From Rhizobium etli 8C-3 (lineage in GTDB: Bacteria; Pseudomonadota; Alphaproteobacteria; Rhizobiales; Rhizobiaceae), in NCBI RefSeq assembly GCF_001908375.1, contig NZ_CP017244.1, positions 1,240,001 to 1,304,000 on the forward strand: a stretch of DNA of 64,000 bases, read 5' to 3'. The position numbers were made by a program, and so were the translations under genes. Position 1 is the first letter of the stretch; each line of letters begins with the position of its first letter. Under the pieces are notes generated by a model. That model made no database searches. It was not told the origin of the DNA and saw only the letters and a list, made by a program, of their open reading frames with translations. Shown here piece after piece: positions 55,378 to 63,901 of the stretch.

Positions 55378-56972
55378 GCCCGGCAAGCCCCCCGGGGGGA
55401 AGTTTCGCGCCGCTCGCCCAGCCGGTCTTCGCCGTGCTCTGGGCAGCGACGGTGCTCGGCAATACCGGAAGCTTCATGCGCGACGTTGCGAGTTCCTGGC
55501 TGATGACGGATCTCTCCGCCTCACCCGCCGCCGTAGCGATGGTCCAGGCGGCGGGAACCCTACCGATCTTCCTGCTGGCCATCCCCGCCGGGGTGCTGAC
55601 CGATATCCTTGACCGCCGCAAGTTCCTGATCGCGGTGCAACTCCTTCTGGCCTCCGTCAGCATCACGCTGATGATCCTGGCGCAGACGGGAATGCTCTCG
55701 GTCGGCGCCCTGATCGGGCTCACCTTCCTTGGCGGCGTCGGCGCCGCGCTGATGGGGCCGACCTGGCAGGCAATCGTGCCGGAACTGGTTAAGCGCGAGG
55801 ATGTCAAAAGCGCCATCGCACTCAATTCGCTCGGCATCAACATAGCCCGGTCGATCGGCCCTGCGGCCGGCGGGCTGCTGCTCGCCGCTTTGGGAGCGGG
55901 CGTGACCTATGGCGTCGATGTCGCGAGCTATCTCGTGGTCATCGCCGCACTGATCTGGTGGCCGAGGGCGAGCAAAACCGATGATGCGCTGGCCGAAGGT
56001 TTCTTCGGCGCCTTCCGGGCCGGCCTGCGATACACCCGCGCCAGCCGACCGCTGCATGTCGTGCTGCTGCGCGCGGCAGTCTTCTTTGCCTTCGCCAGCG
56101 CCGTCTGGGCTCTCCTGCCGCTCGTTGCCCGACAAATGCTTGGTGGGGATGCGAGCTTCTACGGTATCCTGCTCGGCGCCGTCGGGGCCGGCGCGATCGG
56201 TGGAGCCTTCGTCATGCCGAAGCTGCGCGAACGGTTGAGCCCCGACGGGCTTCTGCTTGGTGCTGCGCTGACCGCTGCGGCCGTCATGGCCACCCTGTCG
56301 CTTGCCCCGCCGAAATGGATCGCCATCGTCGCTCTCCTGTTCCTAGGAGCTGCATGGATCACGGCACTGACGACGCTCAACGGCACTGCGCAGGCCGTCC
56401 TTCCCAATTGGGTGCGCGGGCGCGGGCTTGCCGTCTATCTGACCGTCTTCAACGGCGCGATGACGGCGGGCAGTATCGGCTGGGGCGCGGTCGGCGAGGC
56501 CGCCGGCCTATCCGGTACGCTGCTGATCAGCGCCGCCGGCCTAGCTGTCGCCGGCATCGTCATGCACCGGCTGAAACTGCCGGCCGGCGATGCGGACATG
56601 GTGCCGTCCAACCATTGGCCCGAACCGCTTGTTGCGGAACCGGTCGGCCATGATCGCGGCCCGGTCCTCATTCTCATCGAATACCATGTCGAAAAGCACA
56701 ATCGCACGGCGTTTCTCCATGCGATCGATCGGCTCTCGCACGAAAGACGACGCGATGGCGCCTATGGATGGGGCGTGACCGAGGACAGCGCCGATCCGCA
56801 AAAGATGGTCGAATGGTTCATGGTCGAATCTTGGGCCGAGCACCTGCGCCAGCACAGGCGGGTCTCGAATGCCGATGCCGATCTGCAGGGCAAGCTTCTG
56901 ACCTATCACAAAGGACCCGGCAAGCCGGTCGTGCGCCATTTCCTGGCGATCAACCGGCCCGGCAAAACCTGA
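55374..56972 (+). CDS. MFS_3-type efflux transporter with C-terminal extension
   Basis: The 532-residue protein has 11-12 hydrophobic segments with VLWAATVLGNTGSFMRDVASSWLM, PAGVLTDILDRRKF and GLTFLGGVGAALMGPTWQA, the EntS-like MFS_3 pattern. From about residue 420 a soluble domain follows (HDRGPVLILIEYHVEKHNRTAFLHAI ... WFMVESWAEHLRQHRRV), an antibiotic-monooxygenase-like ferredoxin fold typical of this family. It probably exports a small molecule and is coupled to DoxX. Confidence 0.9.
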   Translation: MSPASPPGGSFAPLAQPVFAVLWAATVLGNTGSFMRDVASSWLMTDLSASPAAVAMVQAAGTLPIFLLAIPAGVLTDILDRRKFLIAVQLLLASVSITLMILAQTGMLSVGALIGLTFLGGVGAALMGPTWQAIVPELVKREDVKSAIALNSLGINIARSIGPAAGGLLLAALGAGVTYGVDVASYLVVIAALIWWPRASKTDDALAEGFFGAFRAGLRYTRASRPLHVVLLRAAVFFAFASAVWALLPLVARQMLGGDASFYGILLGAVGAGAIGGAFVMPKLRERLSPDGLLLGAALTAAAVMATLSLAPPKWIAIVALLFLGAAWITALTTLNGTAQAVLPNWVRGRGLAVYLTVFNGAMTAGSIGWGAVGEAAGLSGTLLISAAGLAVAGIVMHRLKLPAGDADMVPSNHWPEPLVAEPVGHDRGPVLILIEYHVEKHNRTAFLHAIDRLSHERRRDGAYGWGVTEDSADPQKMVEWFMVESWAEHLRQHRRVSNADADLQGKLLTYHKGPGKPVVRHFLAINRPGKT

Positions 56973-57085
56973 TCCGAAGCCGTCTTTAAGAGGAACAGGC
57001 AGGATCGAGTCCATTGCAGTGCAACGTAGTGGCAGTCCTGCCGAGAACTACGGTGACTGAGTTTTTTGACAACTAAATATCGATA

Positions 57086-57883
57086 TCAGGGGACCTCGAT
57101 GCCGACAGCGTCATGCAGTTCGTCCACGTAACAGGGATACTCCTGCCGCTGGCGGGCAGAGACCTGCGCGTCAATGTCAATGAGCATGACGGCCGAACTG
57201 GCTTCAGTCCGCCCAACCAGACCGCCCCCGGGAGTGATGGCGAAGCCGCCTCCGCCGAAGCGTGGACCATCCCCAGATTGCCCAATTCTGTTCGAACTGA
57301 CGACATAACTCCCAGAGACGATTGAGGCCATCTTGCCGGCAGTTATCCAGCTTTCGTGGGAAGAACCGGTCGCTCGAGGAACGGCAATCAAATCGGCTCC
57401 CCGTCGGCCATATTGTCTGGCATGTTCGTTGAACATGAGTTCGGTGCACAAGAGGACGCCTACGCCTAGCCCGCAAATATTCTGGATGTTGAAGCGCCCA
57501 TCGCCTCGACTGAACCAGGACACCTCGGACCAACCGGGCTCCTGCGGAAGGTATGTCTTCGTATGCAGGGGGCGAACCTGGCCGTTCTCGATGACGATCG
57601 CCTCATTGACAAGACGGTCGGCGAGCAGCATTGGGCGACTTGTTATAACAGCCGGAATGTTCAGTGCGGCGAGAGCAGCAGTTCCAGCTTCGTGGATCTC
57701 AACACTTTGCCGTGCGTCCTCCATGGCAAAATCCTCCTTTCGAGCCAGCCACTGGCCGAAGGGCATCTCATTCATCACCAGTATATCGGGCCGGCGCTTG
57801 GCAAGAGCCTGGGCAAATTGGTCCCACGCCGCTCCATGCGGCTGCAAGCCATCCGTCATCTCGACGTAAGCACAAACAGGCAT
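57086..57883 (-). CDS. Nitrilase superfamily carbon-nitrogen hydrolase
   Basis: The 265-residue enzyme carries the nitrilase triad: Glu39 in ILVMNEMPFG, Lys109 in LHTKTYLPQEPGW and Cys146 in VGVLLCTELMF. Family members hydrolyse nitriles, amides or carbamoyl groups; the Glu after the Cys and the YLPQEPGW loop suggest an amidase rather than a nitrilase. GGAGG five bases before 57883 selects this ATG over an upstream TTG. It lies downstream of, and in the same direction as, the TetR gene (131 bases). Confidence 0.88.
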   Translation of the reverse strand: MPVCAYVEMTDGLQPHGAAWDQFAQALAKRRPDILVMNEMPFGQWLARKEDFAMEDARQSVEIHEAGTAALAALNIPAVITSRPMLLADRLVNEAIVIENGQVRPLHTKTYLPQEPGWSEVSWFSRGDGRFNIQNICGLGVGVLLCTELMFNEHARQYGRRGADLIAVPRATGSSHESWITAGKMASIVSGSYVVSSNRIGQSGDGPRFGGGGFAITPGGGLVGRTEASSAVMLIDIDAQVSARQRQEYPCYVDELHDAVGIEVP

Positions 57884-58014
57884 TATTTCCTCCAACTCAA
57901 GAGATTGAGATTAGTGCTTGGCGTAGCAGGTCAGAGTTCCTGGGCTGCCATGAGCTTCCCGCTGGACGGCCCGGTATTCTCAATGAGGTAGCGGATCACC
58001 GTGACTGGCATTGC

Positions 58015-58584
58015 TTAGGATGGGCTAGAAAGTGAATTCGCGGCGGCTGCCTTTTGGGCTTCAGCAATGGAAAGGCGAACGGCCCTTTTCATGGCATCCT
58101 TCTCCCCGAATATCGCAACAAAAGCCGTGGCACCTTCCAAACGGGCTAACGTGTCTGTCGCAATGTCTCGAGCTACATCGACAGGCATCGCGCGGGACAA
58201 GATGCTGGACAGATAATCGCGATGCGCTTGAAAAAAGGCTCGGACTGCATCCTTGGCAATCGGGGTCTCGTCACTCGTGCCATAAGCAAGATGCAGGCCT
58301 ACGCATCGCCCGCGATCGGTGAGAGTGGTTGCAATCAGTTCTATGACCTCGACGAACTCGGCGTCCCATTGCCTTGATCCTAGGTCTTTTTGACCGAATG
58401 TCTCTTGCAAGGTGAGATCCAGGACCGCCGGAACGAGAGCTTCCTTGTTGGGAAAGCGGACGTATAGCGATGATTTCTTCAGGCCCACGGCGTCCGCGAG
58501 GTCGTTCATCGACGCGCCAGCATACCCTCTTGATCGAAACAATTCCCTCGCAGTCGATACGATCGTTTCTCTCATGACTTTCAT
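58015..58584 (-). CDS. TetR family transcriptional regulator
   Basis: The 189-residue protein has the HTH RETIVSTARELFRSRGYAGASMNDLADAVGLKKSSLYVRFPNKEALV (residues 5-50), the YxxFxxK variant. GGAG eight bases before 58584 fixes the start. A palindromic operator lies inside the divergent hydrolase promoter (58646-58659), so it represses that gene and probably itself. Confidence 0.9.
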   Translation of the reverse strand: MKVMRETIVSTARELFRSRGYAGASMNDLADAVGLKKSSLYVRFPNKEALVPAVLDLTLQETFGQKDLGSRQWDAEFVEVIELIATTLTDRGRCVGLHLAYGTSDETPIAKDAVRAFFQAHRDYLSSILSRAMPVDVARDIATDTLARLEGATAFVAIFGEKDAMKRAVRLSIAEAQKAAAANSLSSPS

Positions 58585-58637
58585 ACGTCTTCTCCGAGCT
58601 GAGGTTCTACGACACTTGATACAGGAACCTTGAAAGG

Positions 58638-58665
58638 TTGACAACCGACCGTTCGGTCGTATTTT
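58638..58665 (+). promoter_or_regulatory. Promoter with embedded TetR operator for the hydrolase gene
   Basis: TTGACA (58638-58643) and TATTTT (58660-58665) are separated by 16 bases, a good sigma-70-like promoter for the gene at 58719. The dyad CGACCG-TT-CGGTCG (58646-58659) fills the spacer between them, a position where a bound repressor blocks RNA polymerase. The divergent TetR gene starts 54 bases away. Confidence 0.7.
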
Positions 58666-58718
58666 ACATCCATCCGTCGACTGTTGGTTTGCCCAGACCT
58701 TTGAGAAGGAGTTCCAAA

Positions 58719-59576
58719 ATGGTCGTAAGCTACAAAACGCAAAAGGTTAGAGACATCGAGGTTTTCTACAGAGAGGCCGGTTCAAAGGAAGCGCCGGTCC
58801 TACTCCTGCTCCACGGTTTTCCGTCATCCAGCCACATGTTCCGTGATCTGATCCCGCTGTTGGCAGATCGGTACCGCGTCATCGCACCAGACCTTCCCGG
58901 GTTCGGTCGAACGATCACACCTCCACGTGGGGAGTTTGCTTACACATTCGATAACCTCGCCGCTGTCGTGACTGGGTTCACAGAGGCGCTCGGCCTCAGC
59001 CGCTATGCACTTTACGTGTTCGACTACGGCGCACCGGTCGGGTTCAGGATGGCGACGGCCAATCCAGAGCGGATCACCGCCTTAATCAGCCAAAATGGCA
59101 ACGCTTACACGGAAGGGTTCAGCGATGAATGGACGGCGTGGGAGGCCTATTGGCGTGACCCCTCCGCCGAAAACAGGGAGGCATGTAGGGCATCCCTCTC
59201 GCCTGAGGTGATCGAGAAATGGCAATACCGCACCGGGGCATCAAAAGAGCGTCTTTCGCCCGATGGTTACCAGCTTGATACCGCGTTCATGTCGCGGCCT
59301 GGCGCGGAAGACATTCAACTGGATCTAATCCTCGACTACAGAACAAACATCGACCGGTATGAAGAGTTTCAGGCGTATTTCCGGGATCACCAACCACCGT
59401 TCCTGGCGGTCTGGGGCAGACACGATCCAGCATTCGTACCGGCGGGTGCCGACGCCTATAAGCGTGACCTGCCCGCCGCGGAGGTCCATCTGCTCGATAC
59501 CGGCCATTTCGCTTTGGAAACACATGCTGATGAGATCGCTCAGTTCATCCGGAGCTTCCTGATCAGACACGTCTAA
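58719..59576 (+). CDS. Alpha/beta hydrolase with Asp nucleophile (epoxide hydrolase / haloalkane dehalogenase-like)
   Basis: The 285-residue protein has the oxyanion motif HGFPSSSHMF (residues 32-41) and the nucleophile elbow YVFDYGAPVGFR, where Asp102 replaces the usual Ser. That Asp points to epoxide hydrolase or dehalogenase chemistry rather than ester hydrolysis. A C-terminal VWGRHDPAFVPAGADAY strand and LLDTGHFALETHADEI supply the acid and His. AAGGAG lies before the ATG. It is controlled by the adjacent TetR operator-promoter. Confidence 0.87.
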   Translation: MVVSYKTQKVRDIEVFYREAGSKEAPVLLLLHGFPSSSHMFRDLIPLLADRYRVIAPDLPGFGRTITPPRGEFAYTFDNLAAVVTGFTEALGLSRYALYVFDYGAPVGFRMATANPERITALISQNGNAYTEGFSDEWTAWEAYWRDPSAENREACRASLSPEVIEKWQYRTGASKERLSPDGYQLDTAFMSRPGAEDIQLDLILDYRTNIDRYEEFQAYFRDHQPPFLAVWGRHDPAFVPAGADAYKRDLPAAEVHLLDTGHFALETHADEIAQFIRSFLIRHV

Positions 59577-59843
59577 GCTCAATACGACAGTCTCGTGGTC
59601 GAGTTTGGCTCCAGGATCACTGAAAAGGAAACAATGGGTGAAGCTTCGCGGGGGAGACAGGTACGGGTTTTATGAACCAGTCCCAGCGTTCCAGCTCACG
59701 CAACAGAGTTTTGCGCGTCGCGCACCTACAGGATGCCAGCAAGCTCCACGAAATATTGTTCGTTGGTTCGGTTCGCGCCTTCGGCGTCTTTCGCAAATGA
59801 CTTGAAACACATCAACTTATCGTTCGAAGAAAGGAACAGATAC

Positions 59844-60584
59844 ATGATCAATCTTGAAGGCAAACGAGCATTGGTAACTGGCGGGTCGCGAGGTATTGGT
59901 GCTGCGATCGCATTGGCGCTGGCGGAAAACGGCGCGGATGTCGCGTTCACCTACCAACGCTCCGCCGAAAAGGCTTCAAAGGTAACGGAAGCGATCGAAA
60001 AGATGGGGCGTCGCGTGGCTGCAATCCAGGCCGATAGTGCCGACCCCGAGGCGATTTCTAGCTCAGTAAGCGAGGCCGTCTCCGTTTTGGGCGGGCTGGA
60101 CATCCTTGTGAACAGCGCAGCGATTGGCCACAATGGAATGATCGCGGACCTTGACGTCTCAGCGTATCAGACGTTGATGGATGTCAACGTACGGGGTCCG
60201 GTCCTGTTCGCGAAAGCCGTTATCCCGCATCTCGGCAAAGGCGGCCGCATCGTCACAATCGGCTCGGCTCTGGGTGAGCGGGTACCGTTTCGCGGCATTA
60301 CACCCTACGCAATGTCCAAGGCTGCACTCACATCCTTCACACGCGGTCTTTCGCGTGAACTTGGTCCGAGTGGTATCACCGTCAATCTCGTGCAACCTGG
60401 AGCAACCGACACGGAGAGCAACCCGGCGGATGGACCAGCTGCAGACTTGCAGAAGAGCTTGACGTCCCTGGGGCGCTACGGCGAACCGCGCGAAATCGCC
60501 AACGCCGTCGTATTTCTCGTAAGTCCGGCTGCGAGTGTTATCACGGGTGCTATTCTGACCGCAGACGGCGGCGCGATAGCCTGA
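59844..60584 (+). CDS. Short-chain dehydrogenase/reductase
   Basis: The 246-residue SDR is complete: TGGSRGIGAAIALALAENG (NADP site), LVNSAAIGHNG, the catalytic Tyr-Lys in ITPYAMSKAALTSF and TGAILTADGGAIA at the end. AAAGGA precedes the ATG. It lies 267 bases after the hydrolase gene in the same direction, followed by a Rid protein gene. It is a different lineage from the split SDR at 45.5/62 kb, since its mid-region reads GSALGERVPFRG. Confidence 0.9.
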   Translation: MINLEGKRALVTGGSRGIGAAIALALAENGADVAFTYQRSAEKASKVTEAIEKMGRRVAAIQADSADPEAISSSVSEAVSVLGGLDILVNSAAIGHNGMIADLDVSAYQTLMDVNVRGPVLFAKAVIPHLGKGGRIVTIGSALGERVPFRGITPYAMSKAALTSFTRGLSRELGPSGITVNLVQPGATDTESNPADGPAADLQKSLTSLGRYGEPREIANAVVFLVSPAASVITGAILTADGGAIA

Positions 60585-60706
60585 TTTTCTCGTAAAATTC
60601 CGAATAGGATAATGGTACCCACCGTTGATCGCCTGTGCATGCCGGCCATTGATCACTTCGGTGGGCGCCTTCTCCATGCTTTTACTTTTGACAATAGGAG
60701 ACCTTG

Positions 60707-61108
60707 ATGGCCAAGCCTGAACTTTTCGTCACACCCGGGTACGGGCAGAAATTCCATGAGCTTTTGCACTTTTCACAAGCGCTCAAGATTGGTGATCGCA
60801 TTGAGATCTCCGGCCAGGGCGGATGGAATGATGAACTCGAAATCCCGGATTCGATGGTGAGCGAGATCGAGAGAGCGTTTGAGAATGTCCAGCGAACCTT
60901 GGCCACGGCCGGCGCGGAGTGGAGGGATGTCGTCCATGTCAATTCTTATCACGTTGGAGGCTTTCCACCGATTGTAAACGAGACGATTGCCGGTCTTTTC
61001 CGAAAGTACATGCCCGATCGCGCTCCCATTTGGACGCAAACCGGTGTGGAAGCCCTTGGGCTCCCCGCCATGCGAATTGAGATCCGTGTCACTGCCATCC
61101 TGGAATGA
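60707..61108 (+). CDS. Rid family protein lacking canonical Arg
   Basis: The 133-residue protein has the YjgF fold elements RIEISGQGGWNDE, AFENVQRTLATAGAEWRDVVHVNSYHV and PIWTQTGVEALGLPAMRIEIRVTAI. Where RidA has VARLPKD with the imine-binding Arg, this protein reads ALGLPAM, so Gly replaces Arg. ATAGGAG lies before the ATG at 60707. It follows the SDR gene by 122 bases and is probably in the same transcript. Confidence 0.86.
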   Translation: MAKPELFVTPGYGQKFHELLHFSQALKIGDRIEISGQGGWNDELEIPDSMVSEIERAFENVQRTLATAGAEWRDVVHVNSYHVGGFPPIVNETIAGLFRKYMPDRAPIWTQTGVEALGLPAMRIEIRVTAILE

Positions 61109-61204
61109 CACTGGCGCCTGCCACGGCCGCATTAGTGCGCAATGACTAGTCGCGCTGAGCAACGGCCGAACCATGGCTGTAGCCAGCTGACCGCCTCAAC
61201 GCGA

Positions 61205-61465
61205 TCAGTCGACATAGCCCGATAGCAACACCCAGGCCGGGACAGCCGACCAGTGGAACCGTCCGGCATCGAGAGCCGCAACCGGCAGGACAGCCACCAT
61301 CGCCGGCAGGATGACTGCGAGCAGCGCCTTGTCCCAGCTTTTCGTGCCCGCCTGCGCTTCCGGTTTGGTGGGGACGAAGGCAACTGTAAGAAACAAAGTA
61401 ACCGACGCAAAAAATGTTGCATTAGCCAAGCTATCAAGCCACACCCGGGCAGCATCGGCTTGATA
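61205..61465 (-). pseudogene. Remnant of an isoprenylcysteine carboxyl methyltransferase-like membrane protein
   Basis: A frame of about 85 codons reads WLDSLANATFFASVTLFLTV then KALLAVILPAMVAVLPVAALDAGRFHW and stops after AWVLLSGYVD. It resembles the N-terminal membrane half of ICMT/phospholipid-methyltransferase family proteins, where the LDaRF-W motif precedes the catalytic half. The catalytic C terminus is absent and no start is credible. Confidence 0.5.
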
Positions 61466-61474
61466 TAGCGCGGG

Positions 61475-61646
61475 GCAATAGCACGCTCTGTCACACGATA
61501 AAGACCAAGTATTTGGTCGGCATCGGTGACATTCCGAAAAACCGTCGTCATGGGCAAAACTTTCGAAACGTGGAAGCCATGCCGCTCCACCATGCCCGTG
61601 AGTTGGCGCCCTATGCAGGGATTCCGAATGACTCTATCGGCCACAA
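61475..61646 (-). pseudogene. C-terminal remnant of a SAM-dependent methyltransferase
   Basis: About 55 residues, ADRVIRNPCIGRQLTGMVER then VFRNVTDADQILGLYRVTERAIA, look like the C-terminal end of UbiE-type class I methyltransferases that carry an IGRQL...ADQ pattern. The SAM-binding N-terminal half is missing. It adjoins the truncated end of the SDR N-terminal half, in an overlapping frame, at the right junction of the inserted block. Confidence 0.55.
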
Positions 61647-62123
61647 ATCAGGGTGCACGGCGGCGATCGCCGCATAGCGGAACATCGACGATCCGATGTG
61701 AATGATGCGGCCGCCCGGTTTCATTCTGCGTGCTGCTTCCTGGGTGGCGACGAAGACGCCTGTCACGTTGACGGCAACCATGCGCTCATAATCCTCGAAC
61801 TTGATATCTTCGATCGCACCCCCGAGTGCGATACCGGCGTTGTTGACGAGGATGTCGAACCGGCCGTAGGTTTCCTCGGTCTTGGCGACGGCGGCGCGCA
61901 TAGCCCCCGGATCGCCGGCATCGGCCTTGATGGCAATGGCATGTCCGCCGGCTTTCTCGATGTCCGTTACGACCGCTGCGGCCTTCTCCGGCGACTGATT
62001 GTAGGTGATGGCGACGGCAGCGCCCGCAGCCGCCAGCCGTTTTGCGATGGCAGCTCCGATCGAGCGCGAGCCGCCGGTGACAAGGGCAGTCTTTCCCGAA
62101 AGGTTCTCGATTGCTTCGGTCAT
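61611..62123 (-). pseudogene. N-terminal half of a split SDR gene
   Basis: From ATG 62123 about 152 residues match a normal SDR: TALVTGGSRSIGAAIAKRLAAAG, FDILVNNAGIALGG and GGRIIHIGSSMFRYAA. Homology then ends near 61665; the remaining codons to the stop at 61611 run into methyltransferase remnant. The catalytic YxxxK and the C-terminal third are missing here and appear at 45482-45751 in the right order and strand. The product cannot be an active dehydrogenase. Confidence 0.8.
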
Positions 62124-62300
62124 AGCGATAACTCCAAAGGTTCGGTGTCGATGGAGCAAGTATCGCGCGTTTCAGCCGGGCTGATTAGTTGTTGATGGCG
62201 TTCAACAGTTTCAACGAATGCTTGGAAATGGCGCCGGGTTCGCGCCATCTGACCACATGTCTGAAGGATATCCGGAGCGTTCTGTCTTTTCGCTGCTCAG

Positions 62301-63047
62301 TCAATGCGTCTTTCCGTAGTTTCTGCTCGCATCCAGCAGGTGCCTGGAATAGCCGTGCTCGACGGCTCCTTTGCGCAGCCGTTCGATATCCACCTCTTCG
62401 ACGATCTCGCCTGCCTCCATGATGGCGACGCGACCGCACATGTGGGAGACGACGGCCAGATCGTGGCTGACGAGCAGATAGGTCAGGCCGCGATCCTTGC
62501 GCAGGTCTTCCAGCAGATTGAGAATTTCCGCTTGAACCGATACGTCGAGCGCCGACGTCGGCTCGTCGAGCAACAGCACGGCCGGATTGAGCACGAGGGC
62601 TCGAGCGATGGCCACGCGCTGACGTTGCCCTCCCGAAAGTTGGTGCGGGAAGCGGTAGGTTAGCGACGGATCGAGGCCAACCGCCAGCAGCAGGGCATCT
62701 ATGTCCACCGAGTTGGTGGCAAGCCCCTGGTTGCGGAGCGGCTCCTTAAGCTGTGAGCGTATCGTCTTGCGGGGATGAAGTGAACCATAAGGGTCCTGAA
62801 AGACCATCTGCACGCGGCGGAAGAACTGCCGGTCGCGCTGCCGACCCAACATGTCTCCATCCAGCTTGATTCCCCCTTCGTAGTTCGGGTTGAGACCGGA
62901 TATTGCCCGCAGGACCGTAGACTTTCCGCAGCCGGATTCACCAACCAGACCGAATGCCGTGCCCCTCTTGATGCGCAGGCTGACATTCCTGACGACCGGC
63001 CTCTGACCGGAACCGAAACGAATCGTGAGATTGTCAATTTCGATCAA
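62301..63047 (-). CDS. Peptide-type ABC ATP-binding protein (DppF-like)
   Basis: The 248-residue ATPase has GESGCGKS (Walker A), MVFQDPYGSLHPRKTI (Q loop), LSGGQRQRV (signature) and VLLLDEPTSALD (Walker B). It lacks the C-terminal oligopeptide extension and is shorter than typical DppF (about 320). Its ATG overlaps the DppD-like stop by four bases. It is the last gene of a leftward operon running in from beyond 64 kb. Confidence 0.9.
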   Translation of the reverse strand: MIEIDNLTIRFGSGQRPVVRNVSLRIKRGTAFGLVGESGCGKSTVLRAISGLNPNYEGGIKLDGDMLGRQRDRQFFRRVQMVFQDPYGSLHPRKTIRSQLKEPLRNQGLATNSVDIDALLLAVGLDPSLTYRFPHQLSGGQRQRVAIARALVLNPAVLLLDEPTSALDVSVQAEILNLLEDLRKDRGLTYLLVSHDLAVVSHMCGRVAIMEAGEIVEEVDIERLRKGAVEHGYSRHLLDASRNYGKTH

Positions 63048-63901
63048 TGCGGCGTCTCCAAAGTGATGTCATCGAACCAGGCCGGATCACGCTTCAACAC
63101 CGGCAGTCGGGCGGGCGGGTTTTCGATCGAGGGCAAGGATGCAAGCAGCCCTTGCGTATAGGGATGCCTTGCATTCTCAAGCTCGGAAGCCTTGAGCACC
63201 TCGACGACCCGCCCGGCATACATGATGAGCACGCGATCGCAGAAGTTGCGGACGAGGTTCAGGTCGTGACTGATGAAGATCAGCCCGAGGTTGCGGCGGG
63301 CCACGAGTTCATCAAGGAGTGCCAGGATCTCGAGCCGCACCGTCACATCGAGGGCAGACGTCGGCTCGTCGGCAATCAGAACCTCGGGTTCCACAATCAG
63401 CATCATCGCAATCATGACCCTCTGACCCATGCCGCCTGAAATTTCGTGAGGATAGAGCCGAGCCACCCTTTCGGCATCACGGATCTGGACCGCTTCGAGC
63501 ATCTCGATCATTTTCCGGTCAGCCTGTTTTGCAGTCGACTTCGGATAGTGGAAGCGAAAGGTTTCGGCGATCTGCTCGCTGATCCGCATAACAGGGTTCA
63601 GCGAATATTTCGGATCCTGCAGGATCAGTCCAATGCGCCGTCCCCTTATTGTCATCATCATACGCTCGTCGGCCTTGAGCAGATCCATGTCGCGAAACGT
63701 CATCTTCTCGGCGCGCACGATTGCCTTCGGCGGCAGCAACTTCATGACGGCGCGCCCGACAGTCGACTTGCCCGACCCGGATTCGCCGACGATGCCTAGC
63801 TTTTCGTGTCCCAGCGAGAAGCTGACGCCGCGCACGGCGCGCACGGTTCCACCGCCGAAGGCAATCTCGAGATTGCGGATGTCGATGAGCGAAGACGTCA
63901 T
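63044..63901 (-). CDS. Peptide-type ABC ATP-binding protein (DppD-like)
   Basis: The 285-residue ATPase has GESGSGKS (Walker A), ILQDPKYSLNPVMRI (Q loop), ISGGMGQRV (signature) and VLIADEPTSALD (Walker B), and ends with the HPYTQGLLASLPSIEN oligopeptide element. The ATG overlaps the upstream permease stop by four bases. It forms the ATPase pair with the 62301 product. Confidence 0.92.
   Translation of the reverse strand: MTSSLIDIRNLEIAFGGGTVRAVRGVSFSLGHEKLGIVGESGSGKSTVGRAVMKLLPPKAIVRAEKMTFRDMDLLKADERMMMTIRGRRIGLILQDPKYSLNPVMRISEQIAETFRFHYPKSTAKQADRKMIEMLEAVQIRDAERVARLYPHEISGGMGQRVMIAMMLIVEPEVLIADEPTSALDVTVRLEILALLDELVARRNLGLIFISHDLNLVRNFCDRVLIMYAGRVVEVLKASELENARHPYTQGLLASLPSIENPPARLPVLKRDPAWFDDITLETPH

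Larger units (their letters stand above)
45752..61640. mobile_element. Putative ~15.9 kb inserted accessory block splitting an SDR gene
   Basis: The block lies between SDR halves of the same orientation and correct order. It contains several one- to six-gene units with their own regulators, and degenerate methyltransferase fragments at its right end. No transposase, integrase or clear terminal repeat is visible, so the mechanism is unknown; the boundaries are approximate and the element itself is inferred. Confidence 0.5.
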
